Assembly: GCA_008638375.1 (NCBI GenBank) | Contig: CM018038.1 | Location: 31,696,383-31,760,382 of the forward strand | Direction of reading: 5' to 3' | From: Nyssa sinensis | Lineage: Eukaryota > Streptophyta > Magnoliopsida > Cornales > Nyssaceae | DNA length: 64,000 nt | Notes under the pieces: model-generated | Told to the model about the DNA's origin: nothing | Seen by the model: the letters and a program-made list of their open reading frames with translations, nothing else | Databases searched by the model: none | Program-made: the position numbers and the translations under genes | Shown here: positions 24,546 through 36,987 of the stretch, one piece after another | How positions within the stretch are numbered: the first letter of the stretch is position 1 | How the letters are laid out: every line of letters starts with the position of its first letter

Positions 24546-24760
24546 CTTTCTTGAGGGTTATGTAGTGAGGTTGCTTTGTGTCAAATTTGTTATCTCCCTT
24601 TTGGTATTGTCTACTTTTTTATTACTATGATGTTTGGTTATGGACTTATTACGTCAGTTGATGTCTAGACCTTTATCTTTTACCTTATTACTTCAGTTAA
24701 TGTGATCTATCTATTCTTTATACGCCTTTGACATCATGACAAAAAGAGGGAGATGTGATT

Positions 24761-24772
24761 GAGGGGGAGTAC
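24761..24772 (+). other. Polypurine tract
   Basis: TTGAGGGGGAGT directly precedes TGACATGCATTC, the expected start of a 3' LTR. The same TTGAGGGGGAGTA motif recurs at about 58418 in the right-hand element. Confidence 0.55.
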
Positions 24773-26479
24773 TGACATGCATTCTTGTGCCTTTTAGTTT
24801 TAATGCTATTGAGGTAGAGTTATATGAGAATGCATGCATGCTTACATTTTTTATGTTCTTGTTATTTTTATATCCTATTGTCGGTTATCATTTTCCATCT
24901 CTCAATGATTTTCACGGTATATAACTTTTGTCTATTTTGCAGGTTAAACACGATCACCTTTACTCTATCTCAAGAGTAGTTTTGTGTATTCATTGTTGTC
25001 ATTGAAGCATATTATGTAATTCCCTTTCTTCTAGGTTTTTAGGGGTTTTACTAGGGTTTTGCGTCTTGCATCCATGTATATGTTGTAGAGAGTTCTGTCA
25101 CGGATTGCCAAATGAGGAGTTTTTTGTGTCTGATAGACTAAGTGTGTTGGCATATCCATTTGACAAAATGTCTTGAGTTCTATTCAGTTCATTAGTTTAG
25201 TTAGAATGCCTCAAGTCTTATTTAAAGCTTCAGTAATTCTATGGCAAGTCTCTAAATATGGTAGAGCTTCATTTGCTTCTGTTAGGTAATGAACTTGTTG
25301 TTTATGGCCTGCACACACTCATATGCATGCATTAGTGTTTTGATTATTTCATGTTAGTGTTTTAGAAAATCATAGGTATTATTGATCTTATTCCTTGCTC
25401 CCTAGTATTTTCTTAAGCACAACATACAGGTCTCTGGTGCTCGTCCGAGCGATCTCCCTTAGCGCTCGTGCGAATTTCGATAAAGAGTTCGCTAAATCTT
25501 AACAAGCTATTTGCTGGAGTGAACCTTGCTCTAGAGAGACCTCGCTCGAGCAATGTCTTTTTCGCTTGAGTGATGTCCAATGTATTACTCACTAGATCAA
25601 AGCTCACTCCAGCGAGCTCAAGTCCGCTCAAGTGAACTCTAGTGAGTGCTTGCTCTAGCTCACTAGCTATCTCGCTTGAGCGAACCTTGGCGCACAGTAG
25701 TTTTCAGGCTTTTATTTTCAAGTCATTTGTTGACCTATTTTAGGTAGATATAAAAGGAAAATTCATTTTTTTTAAAGGTAACTTTTTAGGGCTACTACAT
25801 TTAGGGTTTCATACTCATACCAAAAAATGCATGGCATTCATTATCAATCACATGCGTTAGTCTACAAAAGCCTTGATTGTCATTCCAAATCGAGAGGTGT
25901 GGTACAATCTAGTGGAGTTTCAGATTAATGCAATCGGATGAGTTCGAGGTTGCGTGTACATTCACAGTTGTGTTGGGAGACCGTTCATGGATACAAGACG
26001 ATGGAGACATTAGAGAAATCTTAAGGATTCGAGATAAAGAAAGCTTCAAAACAGTGAACAGACTTGAGGTATTAGGGTCTATTTATTTGGTACTTTGTCT
26101 ATATCTTTCGAATATTCTTCTAGTGGATTTGGAGCATCTTGGTAGGTGCCCTGGGATTTTTCAACATAGAAACAATTGGTCTATGGCGGGTTTCTCATCA
26201 ACAAAAACCTTGTTTGTCTTTTGTTTACTGCTTTACTTTTACATTGATATCTCTCATACTGTAATTGCACACACGATAACAAGAATCTGCAATTAAATAA
26301 AGTAGAACCCCAACCACATTTCCAATTTATGAAAAATATTAACAAGACATTTATTAAACAAAAGAAAAGAAAATTCATTGTTCTAAACAATTTTTATAAT
26401 ATATTTGTTCTCCAAAACCTGGAAAAAAAATTACTATCTTCCAAATTCCAAGTTTCAATTTTCCCTTCTAAATAAATGT
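24773..26479 (+). mobile_element. Probable 3' LTR of the PF20167-type element
   Basis: It starts TGACATGCATTC right after a polypurine tract. It contains the palindrome-rich stretch 25432-25690 and a TATA-like GATATAAAAGG at about 25748 followed by transcribed-leader-like sequence. No second LTR is visible on the left, where the Tat element abuts, so the right end is only bounded by the next element's target duplication at 26480. It could be shorter. Confidence 0.45.
25432..25690. repeat. Cluster of palindromic CTCG/GAGCGA motifs
   Basis: Within about 260 bases there are many short inverted motifs such as CTCGTCCGAGCGA, AGCGCTCGTGCG, CTCGCTCGAGCAA, TCGCTTGAGTGA and TCGCTTGAGCGA, spaced irregularly by roughly 15-30 bases. 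They contrast with AT-rich surroundings. Comparable clusters lie at 23069-23090, 49655-49805, 54395-54435, 58045-58160 and 59160-59335. Confidence 0.7.
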
Positions 26480-26484
26480 CTTGA

Positions 26485-27699
26485 TGTTATAGAAAGTATA
26501 CTTCACCAAAATATTGAACTATAGAAATTTATAGAAAGTATACTTCACCAAAATATTGAACTATAGAAATTTACAATAGTTAAAAATAAAATAATGTAAT
26601 TCAAAAATACTGTACTGAAATTTAATTTTTGTAAAATCAGTTTTGAAACTATACTATTATTTGTATTTGTAAAACTAATTTTGAAAGTAAGTCTAAAACA
26701 AAATTAATTTCATAATAATAGAAAACAAAAACAAATTGAAGTCAGCAGAATATATAACTTACAGCTTGTAGCAAAATTTTAGAAGTACAACAATGGTGAT
26801 TGACCAACGCTAGTATTTTACACTATGTCCTTAAGACAATATCGCCCTCGCATTAGTGCTTCGAATTTTTAATAGTGGATGAATCCCAAGATATAATGGT
26901 CACGCACAGTAGAAGAAGCACTTCAATCTTTGTGCACAGCGAACTAGAACTTGTATTTGAACTCTCTCAATATACAGACGTAAACTCACAATGTATGAAT
27001 GATAACTCATAAAATTGAATAAATGTTAATGAGCACGGATTGGGTTTATATAGAAGAACTGGTGAGTGTTCGACCAGTCATAGTCTCTAATAGATGCATA
27101 TTTACATTGAACAAGTGCAGTTGTTCATGTTTGAATTAAAGCAAGGCGACTATTCAGTTCAATTTCAAATTTCTAAATTTGAAAATTGGTCATCTTACAC
27201 TGGTAATAGAGCAACAGCGTTTCTAGAAAAAAACTTTATTTAAATATTTAAATATATTTTTTTTCAAAAAGATATATATACAGCGGGCCAGCTTGAACCT
27301 GTCCTAGCCCAGTACAAGGTGGCATCACTCGCGCTTGTGTGTTAACCAAGCATGTGTTAGGTCCTCCCCCTTCCAAAACACTTGGGTGCCCCTAAAGGCC
27401 CAAACCCCCCCTTCAAGGTAATTATATATACACTCTTTAAAATTCTATTACACATCCTATGTGGGACATAAGCTTTCTACAAGATTTTCACACATTGTTA
27501 CCATTTTTAAGTGGTGATGTTTGGAGGCAATTTTTTATTCACTCCTTAATAATTTTGAGCAACTCAATATATGTTCTTAATCTCCTCATGGAGGAGAACA
27601 CATTTCCATGTGAACCCACCTAAAATAATGTGTGGGACCCATTTTAGTTTTGGCTTAAAAATGGCCAAAAATTATGCTCAAATAACCCATTTTCCAACA
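26485..27699 (-). mobile_element. 3' LTR of the copia element
   Basis: 1215 bases. It carries a perfect tandem duplication of 42 bases (26488-26529 and 26530-26571) that the partner LTR lacks, plus other small length differences that make it about 105 bases longer than the 5' LTR. Confidence 0.92.
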
Positions 27700-28264
27700 A
27701 TCCCCTACATGAATGAAATTGACTGAATACAATGCAAATGATATGCAGACACTAAGAGATTTCATTTGGAAATATCCTGTATAGAGAAAGGTAGTTTATG
27801 GCCTTGAACCTTTCCTTTTGAAATACTATCGGGGTTACTAGTTGATAAGTGAACATGATGTCTTGAACTGTTCAATCGTTTGTGTAAACCAAGACAATAA
27901 CATTCACACATAATCTTTTCTGACACAGTTGGTTCTCATGATTGTGTTCATTTTGGCCCTAAACAATTCTTGGTTTCATGAGTGCTTTTAGAGAATTTAG
28001 CATTTATCATTCTCATAGAACCGGCCCAGTTCACACTCACATAGGTGACTTCTTATTAAGAGTATTTTGCTATACCCCACTAGTGTTAATATGGTATAAG
28101 AATCATTAAAAGCTTAGTTTATCTTATTCAACACTACAGGCATCACTTTTCTTATCATAGGAATGAGTAGGAAATATTATCTCCATAGTGATCGCAATGA
28201 GTCACACATAATTTGGTTGTCCTTTTGAACCTAGATCTTAGGATCTCCTGTCATCTAGGTTAGG

Positions 28265-29231
28265 TTGCTGTTATGGCAACTGATAATGTATAGGCTTTAA
28301 ACCCATTTCTCTCAATTTACTTGCTCTCTTGTCTAATATTTCGTTAACAGATCCGCCATATTAGCTTTTGACCTTATGTACTCAAAGGTCATAATGCTAG
28401 TAGAGGGTAGTTATAATATGGTATTATGTCTTCAACGTTTAAGTTAACACTTACCATTCTTCATCTGATTTTTTTCCCTTCTAATTACAGATTGGCTATC
28501 GTAATGTATATGAATTGCAGGCATACATTTTGACCACATTGGAATATCTTCTAAGAGACGACAAAGCCACTCAACTTCTTTGTGCAATAAATTTAGATTG
28601 CACTTTGTTTAGATGATTTCAAAGATATTACTCCACCACCAAGTGTAAAGAGATAATCACTTGTGGACTTTGAGTCTTTGGTGTTCGATATCCAGTTTGC
28701 AGCACAATAGTCTTCAAGCACAAATAGATTTCTCGAGTGATACAATGCGTAGCTTAGGGTATATTTAAAATACTTTAGAACCCTAACTATTGCCTTTGTG
28801 TGGACTGGCCTTAGGTAACTTGTATATCTACTCAATTTTCTAACAACGATGTTATGTCTGGAAGAGTGCAATTCATTACATATATTAAGATGTAATTATT
28901 CTTGCATACTCTAATCGAGATGTGACTTTGTCATTATTCTTAGATAAACGTAGATTTACATTTACAGGTATTCTCGTTGGATCATTATCATATTGATTAA
29001 ATTTCAAAAGTATTCACTCAATATAAAACGATTGAATTAATACTAGTCCATCTAATGTTCTAGAGATTTTTATCCCTAATATGACATCAATAACACCTAT
29101 ACCTTTTATTTTAAACTTTCAATATTTTCTTAGTAACCTTAATGACTTCATTATTGCTACCCATAATGAACAAATCACCAATATAGACAATTAATGACAT
29201 AATCATTTTTATCATCCTTGAGATACACATA
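28265..29231 (-). pseudogene. Copia pol relic: end of RT and RNase H
   Basis: The minus strand from 29231 downward reads YVYLKDDKND, a decayed catalytic region and then IKISRT-like and NKYDNDPTR-like blocks. The open stretch 28593-28871 follows, with LSRYTSYLRPVHTKAIVRVL, YCAANWISNTKDSKSTSDY and GGGVISLKSSKQS, typical of copia RNase H. It ends with EVEWLCRLLEDIP, HYDSQSV and sequence running to about 28265. Frameshifts and stops make it inactive. The reading is cut at 29232 by the insertion and does not resume on the other side. Confidence 0.88.
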
Positions 29232-29530
29232 TGTCATGCCTCTGACCCGCAGGGCCAGACTAAGGGGTCATTGCACCCCGATAAGGTGGGTTAATAGGAC
29301 TAACCATCCTAGTCAAGTATATAAAATACAGGCTATTTTTTTTAATTGATTTAGTTCCTTTTATTGGTTTCAGTTTAGTTCCATGATTAGACTTGTTCAA
29401 GTCTCGTAACGGGATTTAATGAAATTGATTACAATGAAAGGATCTATACCAATTATCCAACAACAAGGTACAATATGGTAACATCCAAAACTGACTCTAA
29501 CAATTCTTATATATATAACATATACAACAA
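29232..29530 (+). repeat. Terminal inverted repeat, left arm
   Basis: It begins TGTCATGCC and contains GGGGTCATTGCACCCCGATA, AGGACTAACCATCCTAGTCA and the AGACTTGTTCAAGTCTCGTA block. The reverse complement is found at 35090-35386 and at 32110-32405. Confidence 0.8.
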
Positions 29531-32109
29531 CAGTCTGATTGGTATAGAATGGTAAGGGAGGAACCTAGAAAGGATTTGGGGAATAATTGAGTTGAAAAGA
29601 TATCCGAAATGTTAAAGAACTGATCGAGAATCTAATTCATCGAAAAATCGAGATTTCCTGTTTTTAGGCATGGTTGATTCATGAAACTTGGTTTAAATCA
29701 TTTGAAAACATGTTAAATGGAATATAGAATGAAAACAAAGAAAAATCGTGAGAAATACTATAGAAAAATATATTGAAAAAAATTAGGGTTCTGACGGAAC
29801 TCCAGCAAACTCACCGGAGAAGAATCATTGCTCCAGCGAGTCATTTGGTCAACGAGTCACGTTAACTAGTCAACGGGTTGACCCAATCAACGGTTGATTA
29901 GGTCTGGTCAATGGTTCAGATGAGAATTCAGGTCGAGTCTTGATGGATCCGGGTCTGATCCGTGGGGTTGCTCAACTTTAGGGTTTGTTTGGTTACAACT
30001 AAATTGAAACCCTAAATTCCGATCAAAACTGGAATAGGGTTATCCCTATTCCAGAAATTGAAATTAAAATTGGTTTAGGCTTATTTGGAAACGGAATAAG
30101 AAACTGAATTAAAATAAATTAGAAATGGGTTGATTTATTTGATGAAATTACAAATCAGTGAACGACTTTGAGGAAGTTATAAATGGACCCACTTATTGAT
30201 AAAATGGAAATTTAAATGCAATTAAAATGAAGGAGTGGTCATTCTTAAGGTTTTTGGGCATTCCGCACTCAATGGAGGAATCGGTTTGGACATTCGAGAC
30301 CCGGAGTGGTCCCACATGAATATAAAAATTTATAAAAATACCCCTAATGCTAAATTAAAAAGTGTAAAGGCTTATTAAAATCCCGAAGAGGCTCTCCCAA
30401 TATTTTTTATGCCCAGGATTCAAATACATGATCAGATTGAACAAATTGGGACCCGATAATGGTCCCACATAAAGTGAGAAAATGATGATTATATCTTTAG
30501 ACTTATATTAAGCAATTGAAAGTCAAATTAAGATCCTAAAGAGGTGTTTCCAATATTTTTGGATGCCAAAAACTCAAATATGATATCAAAATAATGAAAT
30601 AGGGACTTAGGGTAATCCCACATGAAAATTTAAAATTACTAAAAATGCCCCTAGGCATGGACAGATACTGCGAGGCGTTAATAAAATATAAAGAAAACAT
30701 CTCCAGGATTGTTAGACCTTCTGGATCCGATTTCAAGGTCAATTTTGAGAGACGGCATCTCAATATACGTGTAACTTGTCTAGTGATTACCAAAATGCCC
30801 TTATAGATTTAAAAGACAATCAAATGGCTTAAAAAAATAATACGATAGGGCTTTTTTAGGGTTTTTGATACTCGAAAACACGTTTTTAATATCCATTTGG
30901 GCATATTGATGCCCAATCAAAATGCCCATACTAATGTTGACTGTCATTTCTATTTATGTCATCAATATATATATATATATGACCACTATTACTCCTGTAT
31001 CTATTTGTTAAATCATATATCATCTCTTATAGTTGTTAGTGTTTGTTATGAATGTTGACGATATTAATATACATCTTGTTGAACATACTTGAGTGGTGTG
31101 AGATTTGAGAGGATATTGATGTTGATGAGTGCCATCTGTGGTGTGGATTAAGGTATGGAGATTTGGAAATGAACACATGTGAGTAAAGGACTTAGGATGG
31201 AAATTTGTCACGTCTTTTGTGTGCTCTTAAGCATGGTGAGATTGCGCTTTACCCGGGGTTCTATTTTATGATAGGAATGCTGTCTCTCATTAGCTTACGA
31301 GTCGTAAACTCGCGTGGGTGGTCGTTTGTTTCTATCGGGTTAGTAGCTCGTAAAGCACATAGGCTTACCGGGAGCCAAATTACGTGGATACTCATAGGAT
31401 TGAGATTATTGAGAGAATGGAATGAGTTGAATAAGGCTTTATCCCTTTTTGCTGTGGATTGATTTGTTTGAGATTATTTTACTTGACTCTCATGTGATAT
31501 TTCCTTATGATTATTGATGGATTATGTACTACTAGTTCGTGATACTGTGACACTTGTGGGTGGTTGCTTAGTTGTGAATGTATACATTATACTTGTAGCT
31601 TTGAACATGATATGGAAGTGCTTCGTTGGGTTGGTAAGCTTATACTTACATCTTGTGATTGGTTATGTATTTGTATACATTATTCTTGTGGCATTAAAAC
31701 AGGAAATTGAGGTGCTTCATGAAATCATATGTTTTTACTTATGTCATGTGTCTAACCTCCATATACAAACTACTTGATCATTACTGTGAAACCATATGCA
31801 GTGGTGTTATACCTTCTTGATGCTTATACATATGCTTGTACTTGGGATATGTTGATAGTCTGTGTTTGTGATGCATACGGGATTTTAAGATGTGTCATCT
31901 TCGGACTTGCATTAGTTTTTACATGTTACTTGCTTGTGTATTTTGGGAAACCCTACTAGGCATTATGGCTCACCCTTGTTGTTCATGAGAATGGTAGGTA
32001 TTGACTTGATGGAAGATAGCTGCAGGAGCAGTACAGGATAGACTGAAGACACTGTAGTACTTAGTTACATTCATGTATCTATTCATTTGTATTTATTAAG
32101 GGTGCATGT

Positions 32110-32405
32110 ACCTTTATCAGATATTCATTGTAGAATCAGCTCTGGACGTTACCATATTGTACCCTATTGTTGGATTATTGGTACAGTGCCTTTGAATGTG
32201 ATTAATTTCATTTAATCCCGTTAAGGGACTTGAACGAGTTTAATTAGGGAACCGATCCGAAACCAATTAAAGGAACTAAATCAATTCAAAAAAAAAAAAT
32301 ATAGCCTATATATTGTACACTTAACTAGGATGGTTAGTCATATTACCTTCCTTATGGGATCCTAATGACCCCTTAATCTGGCCTTGGTGGTCAAGTGCGT
32401 GATAG
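32110..32405 (-). repeat. Internal copy of the terminal inverted repeat
   Basis: Reverse orientation relative to 29232-29530. It ends AAGTGCGTGATA where the outer copy has GGGGCACGACA, and the second body copy begins directly after it. Confidence 0.75.
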
Positions 32406-32696
32406 AATCTAAGCTAAGGAGCATTTGGGATGAAAAAAATCAAAAATAGCAAGGAAAACTAGAAAAACATATCAGAAAAATGGAGCTCTAGTGTACCAGC
32501 GCCGGAGAAGGGGGTACTGTTCCTACGTTGATCAGTCAACAGTCAAACGTTGATCGGTCAACGGTCAAACGTTGACCGGGTCAGTCTACCGGGTCACGTA
32601 TCGAGTTGCGGGTCTGGACTATAGGTTGGACGTTGGTGTTAAGCTTGGATCTAGGTCTGTTTCACTGCATGGTTAAGGGAGAACCAGCTCATATGG

Positions 32697-32790
32697 TTCT
32701 GGTTCAACTTTGAACCGGTTCTAGGAGAGAACTGGTTCAACTTTGAACCGGTTCTAGGAGAGAACTGGTTCAACAGTGAACCAGTTCTGC
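32697..32790. repeat. 33-bp tandem repeats with GAACCGGTTC palindromes
   Basis: AGAACTGGTTCAACTTTGAA followed by CCGGTTCTAGGAG repeats with a 33-base period, about three copies. Each contains the perfect palindrome GAACCGGTTC or a near form. It is present in the second body copy only. Confidence 0.8.
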
Positions 32791-35089
32791 GCAAAAAATT
32801 ATGAAAATGCCCTTCTTCTAATATATTGAAATTTAAATGCAATTAAAATGAAAGAGTGGTCTTTCTTAAGATTTTTAAACATTTCGGACTCAATATCAAA
32901 GTTGGTTTGGATATTCGGGGACCCAGGTTTGGATATTCGGGGACCCAGGGTGGTCCCACATGATTATGTAAAATTATAAAAATACCCCTAATTATAGTTT
33001 AAGCAACTTAAAGGCTAACTAAAATTTAGAAGGGGTTATTCCAAAGTTGTTGGATGCCCAAGATTTAAATATATGATTAGATTGGACAAATTGTAACCCG
33101 GTAATGGTCCAATCTAAATTAATGAAACGAGAAGTATACCCCTAGACTTATAGTAAGCAATTGAAAATCGAATTAAGATCCGGAATAGGCATTTCTAATG
33201 TTTTTGGACACCAAGAACTCAAATATGATATCATAATAATGAAATAGGGACTCATGGTGCTCCCACATGAATATAAAAAAATTACTAAAATATCCCTAGG
33301 CATAGAATAGATATATAAAAGCATTAATAAAATATAAAGAGGACATCTTTAGGATTGTTAGGCCTTCTGGATTCGATTCCAATGTCGGTTTTGAGAGACG
33401 GCGTCTCAATAGACGCGTAACTTGTCTGGTAAATTATGAAAATGCTCTTATGGGTTTAAAAGACAATCAAATGACTTAGAGACAACACATTAGGGCTTTC
33501 TTAGATTTTTTGATACCCGGAAACACATTTTTGAAATCCATTTAGCCAAACGGGCAACCGATGCATAGGCTAACATGTAATTAGTCGTAGAGAGCATTAA
33601 GACTTGACATGATACTATAATGCTATGGGCCAGGGTGGTCCCAATAATGGAACAGTAGGTGTGTAAGGCAATTGAAAAACATTATGAAAGACACATATAG
33701 TGTCTTCTTATAGCAGGGTGATGATTGGGACTAAGGCAATGCCCCGACTTATTGATGTGTGTTCCTGTTATATGATTTACATGAGAAGTTTGTTATCACC
33801 ATTGATTACTTCATGGTTGATTTATCGATATAATATGATTGTTATATTGAATGTCACAATATTGGACACTGTATGATATTACTGGATAAATGCTATCATT
33901 ATGTTGATGTTGATTGTCATTTCTATTTCTATTATGGATATATATGACCACTGTTACTTCTATATCTATTGATTAAATCATATATCCTCTCCTACGGTTG
34001 TTAGTGTTTGTTACGGATGTTGATGATATGGATATACATCTTGTCGAACATACTTGAGTGGTGTGAGATTTGAGAGGATATTGATATTGATGAGCACTGT
34101 CTATAGTATGGATTGAGATATTGAGATTTTGGAAAAGAACACTTATGAGAAAAGGACTTGGGATGGGAATTAGTCACATCTTTTGTGTGCTCTTGAGTGT
34201 AGTGAGATTACGCTTTACCTGGGGTTCCATTTATGATAGGGCTAGTGTCTCCCATTGGCTTGCGAACCATAAACTTGCGCAAGTGGTTGTTTGTTTTCAT
34301 CAAGTTAGTAGCCCATAAAGTACTCAGGCTTACCGAGGGCCAAATTAGGTAGATATTCATAGGATTGAGATTATTAAGAGAATGAAATGCGTTGAACAAG
34401 GCTTTATCCCTTTTGTTATGAATTGATTTATTTAAGATTATTTCCCTTAACGCTTATGTGATATTTTCTTGTGTTTATTGATGGACTATATACTGTTAGC
34501 TTATGATACTGTGGCAATTGTGTCTACTTGCATAGTTGTGAATGTACACATTGTTCTTGTGGCTTTTAGTAAGAAATAGAAGTGCTTCGTGGGGTTAGTA
34601 AGCTTATACTTACGTCTTGTGATTGGTTATGTGCATATATACATTGTTATTGTGGCATTAATACAGGAAATGGAGGTGCTTCATAAAATTATATGCTAAT
34701 ACTTATGTCATGTGTTCGGACCTCTATATGTCGAGTAATTGGCAATCATTGTCAAACCACATGTAGTTGTGTTATGCCTTTTTGATACTTATGTTTATGC
34801 CTGTGTTTGGGATATGTTGATGTTGTATGCTTATGAAGCCTACTGGACTTTAGGGTGTGTTCTCTCTGGACTTGCTTTAGTTTTTGACATGATGCTTGCT
34901 TGTATATTTTGGGAAACCTTACTAAGCGTTATGGCTCACCCCTGCTGTTCATGGGAATGGAAAGTATTGACTTAATGGACGATAGATGGGAAGCAATGAG
35001 AGATGGACTGAAGTCATTATAGTACTTAGTTACATTCATGTATTTATTCATTTATATTTATTAAGAATGTCTACACCCTTTTCAGATAT

Positions 35090-35386
35090 TCATGTATATG
35101 GGATGTATATATATTAGACTATAAAATCAGCTCTGAACACCACCATATTGTACATTATTGTTGGATGGTTGGTATAGACCCTTTGATTGTAATCATTTTT
35201 ATTTAAGCTCGTTACGAGACTTAAACAAGTCTAATCAATGAACTAAACGAAAACAAAGGAAATCAATTCAAAAAAAAAAAAAATGACATGTATTTTATGT
35301 ACTTGACTAGAATTGTTAGTCCTATTACCCACCTTATCGGGGTCCAGTGACCCCGTAGTCTGGCCCAACGAGTCAGGGGCACGACA
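35090..35386 (-). repeat. Terminal inverted repeat, right arm
   Basis: Reverse complement of 29232-29530. It carries a poly(A) run (35270-35283) at the place where the left arm has a poly(T) run. Confidence 0.8.
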
Positions 35387-35394
35387 CCAATTGG

Positions 35395-35815
35395 ACTTAA
35401 ATAGACAGTCTTTTTATTTGAATTGAAGAGACAAATAGTTTTAATTTGAATTGAAAAGTCATATTGTTTCCATTTGAATTGAAGAGTCACGTCGTTTCAA
35501 TTTGAATTGAAAAGACACATCGTTTCAATTTGAATTGAAGAATCACATGGTTTCAATTTGAATTGAAGAGTCACCTTGTTTTAATTTTTGAATTGAAAAG
35601 ACACATTGTTTCAATTTTGAATTAAAGAATCACGTCATTTCAATTTTGAATTGAAAATACATTGTTTCAATTTGAATGAAAACTCACACTGGTTTAATTT
35701 TTGAATTAAAAAGTCGCATTGTTTCAATTTTAATTGAAAAGACGCGTTGTTTCAATTTTAATTGAAGAGACACGTCATTTCAATTTGAATTGAAAATTCA
35801 CATTGTTTCAATTTC
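35395..35815. repeat. 28-30-bp hairpin minisatellite
   Basis: About 14 units of the form TTTCAATTTGAATTGAARA followed by a 9-base tail such as GACACATCG or TCACATGG. Most units are exactly 28 bases, with some 29-30 by an extra T. Each unit has a 7-base inverted repeat (TTCAATT / AATTGAA) separated by two bases. It lies at the right border of the inverted-repeat element, inside the copia interior. Confidence 0.88.
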
Positions 35816-36987
35816 TTTCCCTTCCAAGTTACTAACCATCACATGGAAACTTGAATAAATTAATGATTATACACTGAAATGTGTTTCTATACACAGATTT
35901 ACACATGATTAATTAGAAATAACAATAATTCCTTAATATATAATCATTTTGCAATCAATTTGTATTCATGAAAAATTTAAATGAAACTAGCAAATAATTA
36001 TGAATACACACTTGCATACATATTATATGTATAGCCACTTAAATTGTATGACCTTTCATACACAATAAACATAGAAGAATTTCTTATACAAAATTATATA
36101 TTACTATGAATTCTAATATGCATATGAAAAATCCTTGAATTATAATTCTTTTTCTTGTGTAAAGAATAATATTTTCTTTAGAGAAAATTACTATATTTAA
36201 AGGATTAGACTCATATATACTTTCATCCATAATTTTCAAAAGACGTATATTATAATCAACTTTTACATATATGCCTATATATGTAATTTTAAACTCTAAA
36301 GAAATTATAATAACTGAATAATTATATTCATATAAAGTTCTCTAATAAATTATTAGAAAACATGTTCTACATCACAGTACCAATATGAATATTTGAATAA
36401 AATATATTACAAATAAATAGTAATTTTATTCACTATATTTTTTTTATTAAATTGTTCAATAAAGGTGTCTTTTCTTAAAAGGCACAACCTTTCATAAACA
36501 CCTAATAGACTTGTCTTTCCAAAGAGTCACAATTTTTCTAAAAAGAAACAACTTTACATAAGTGCTCATTCAAAAGACACAACTTTTCATAGATTGTAGT
36601 ATAATTTTATCATATCTGACTATAATAATTAATAATGAAATTTTATGCTAAGACATCATTGCCTTCTTGCTTTAACATAGCAAAATATTAAATCTTATGC
36701 CAAGCATATACATAACTAGATGCTATGTTTAATATCAAATGTAACAATAAACAATTTTTGCTGCACATGAAACCACTAACATGGAATAAACTAAGTGCAA
36801 TATTCCATAAGTAAACTTGATATAAATATATACAGATTAAAATTTATACATTAACAAACTAGTAAATAAAATACAGAATCTAAAATTCTGTAATTAAAGT
36901 AATATAATCAGAACTGATTATGTAATTTTGTAAATTAATACAGTATATAAAACTGATAAAGATAAAATTAAAATATTGTCTTAAGAT
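35816..36987. other. AT-rich interior of the copia element, no gene seen
   Basis: This should hold the primer-binding site and gag of the minus-strand copia element. I see neither, only very AT-rich sequence with short repeated words such as AGGCACAACCTTTCATA / AGACACAACTTTTCATA near 36480-36600. Confidence 0.55.

Larger units (their letters stand above)
29232..35386. mobile_element. Non-coding element with ~290-bp terminal inverted repeats and duplicated body
   Basis: The left end (29232-29530, starting TGTCATGCC) is the reverse complement of the right end (about 35090-35386, ending GGCACGACA). The marker block CCTTATCGGGGTCC and the ACTAACCATCCTAGTCAAGTA block are present in both. A second inverted copy of the right end lies internally at about 32110-32405. 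The two bodies, about 29541-32110 and 32406-35090, are direct repeats of each other in the same order. No ORF has domain similarity. No 5- or 9-bp target duplication is visible (ACATA on the left, CCAAT on the right). Another copy in opposite orientation starts at 59735. Confidence 0.75.

Noticed and set aside
31514..31777. Hydrophobic 87-residue ORF with counterparts at 34739-34975 and 63623-63888
   Set aside because: Conserved only because the three places are copies of the same repeat. Lengths, starts and frames differ between copies and no domain is visible.
35395..35815. Possible CRISPR-like array
   Set aside because: Units are contiguous 28-30-base repeats without unique spacers, in plant nuclear DNA. 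It is a minisatellite.
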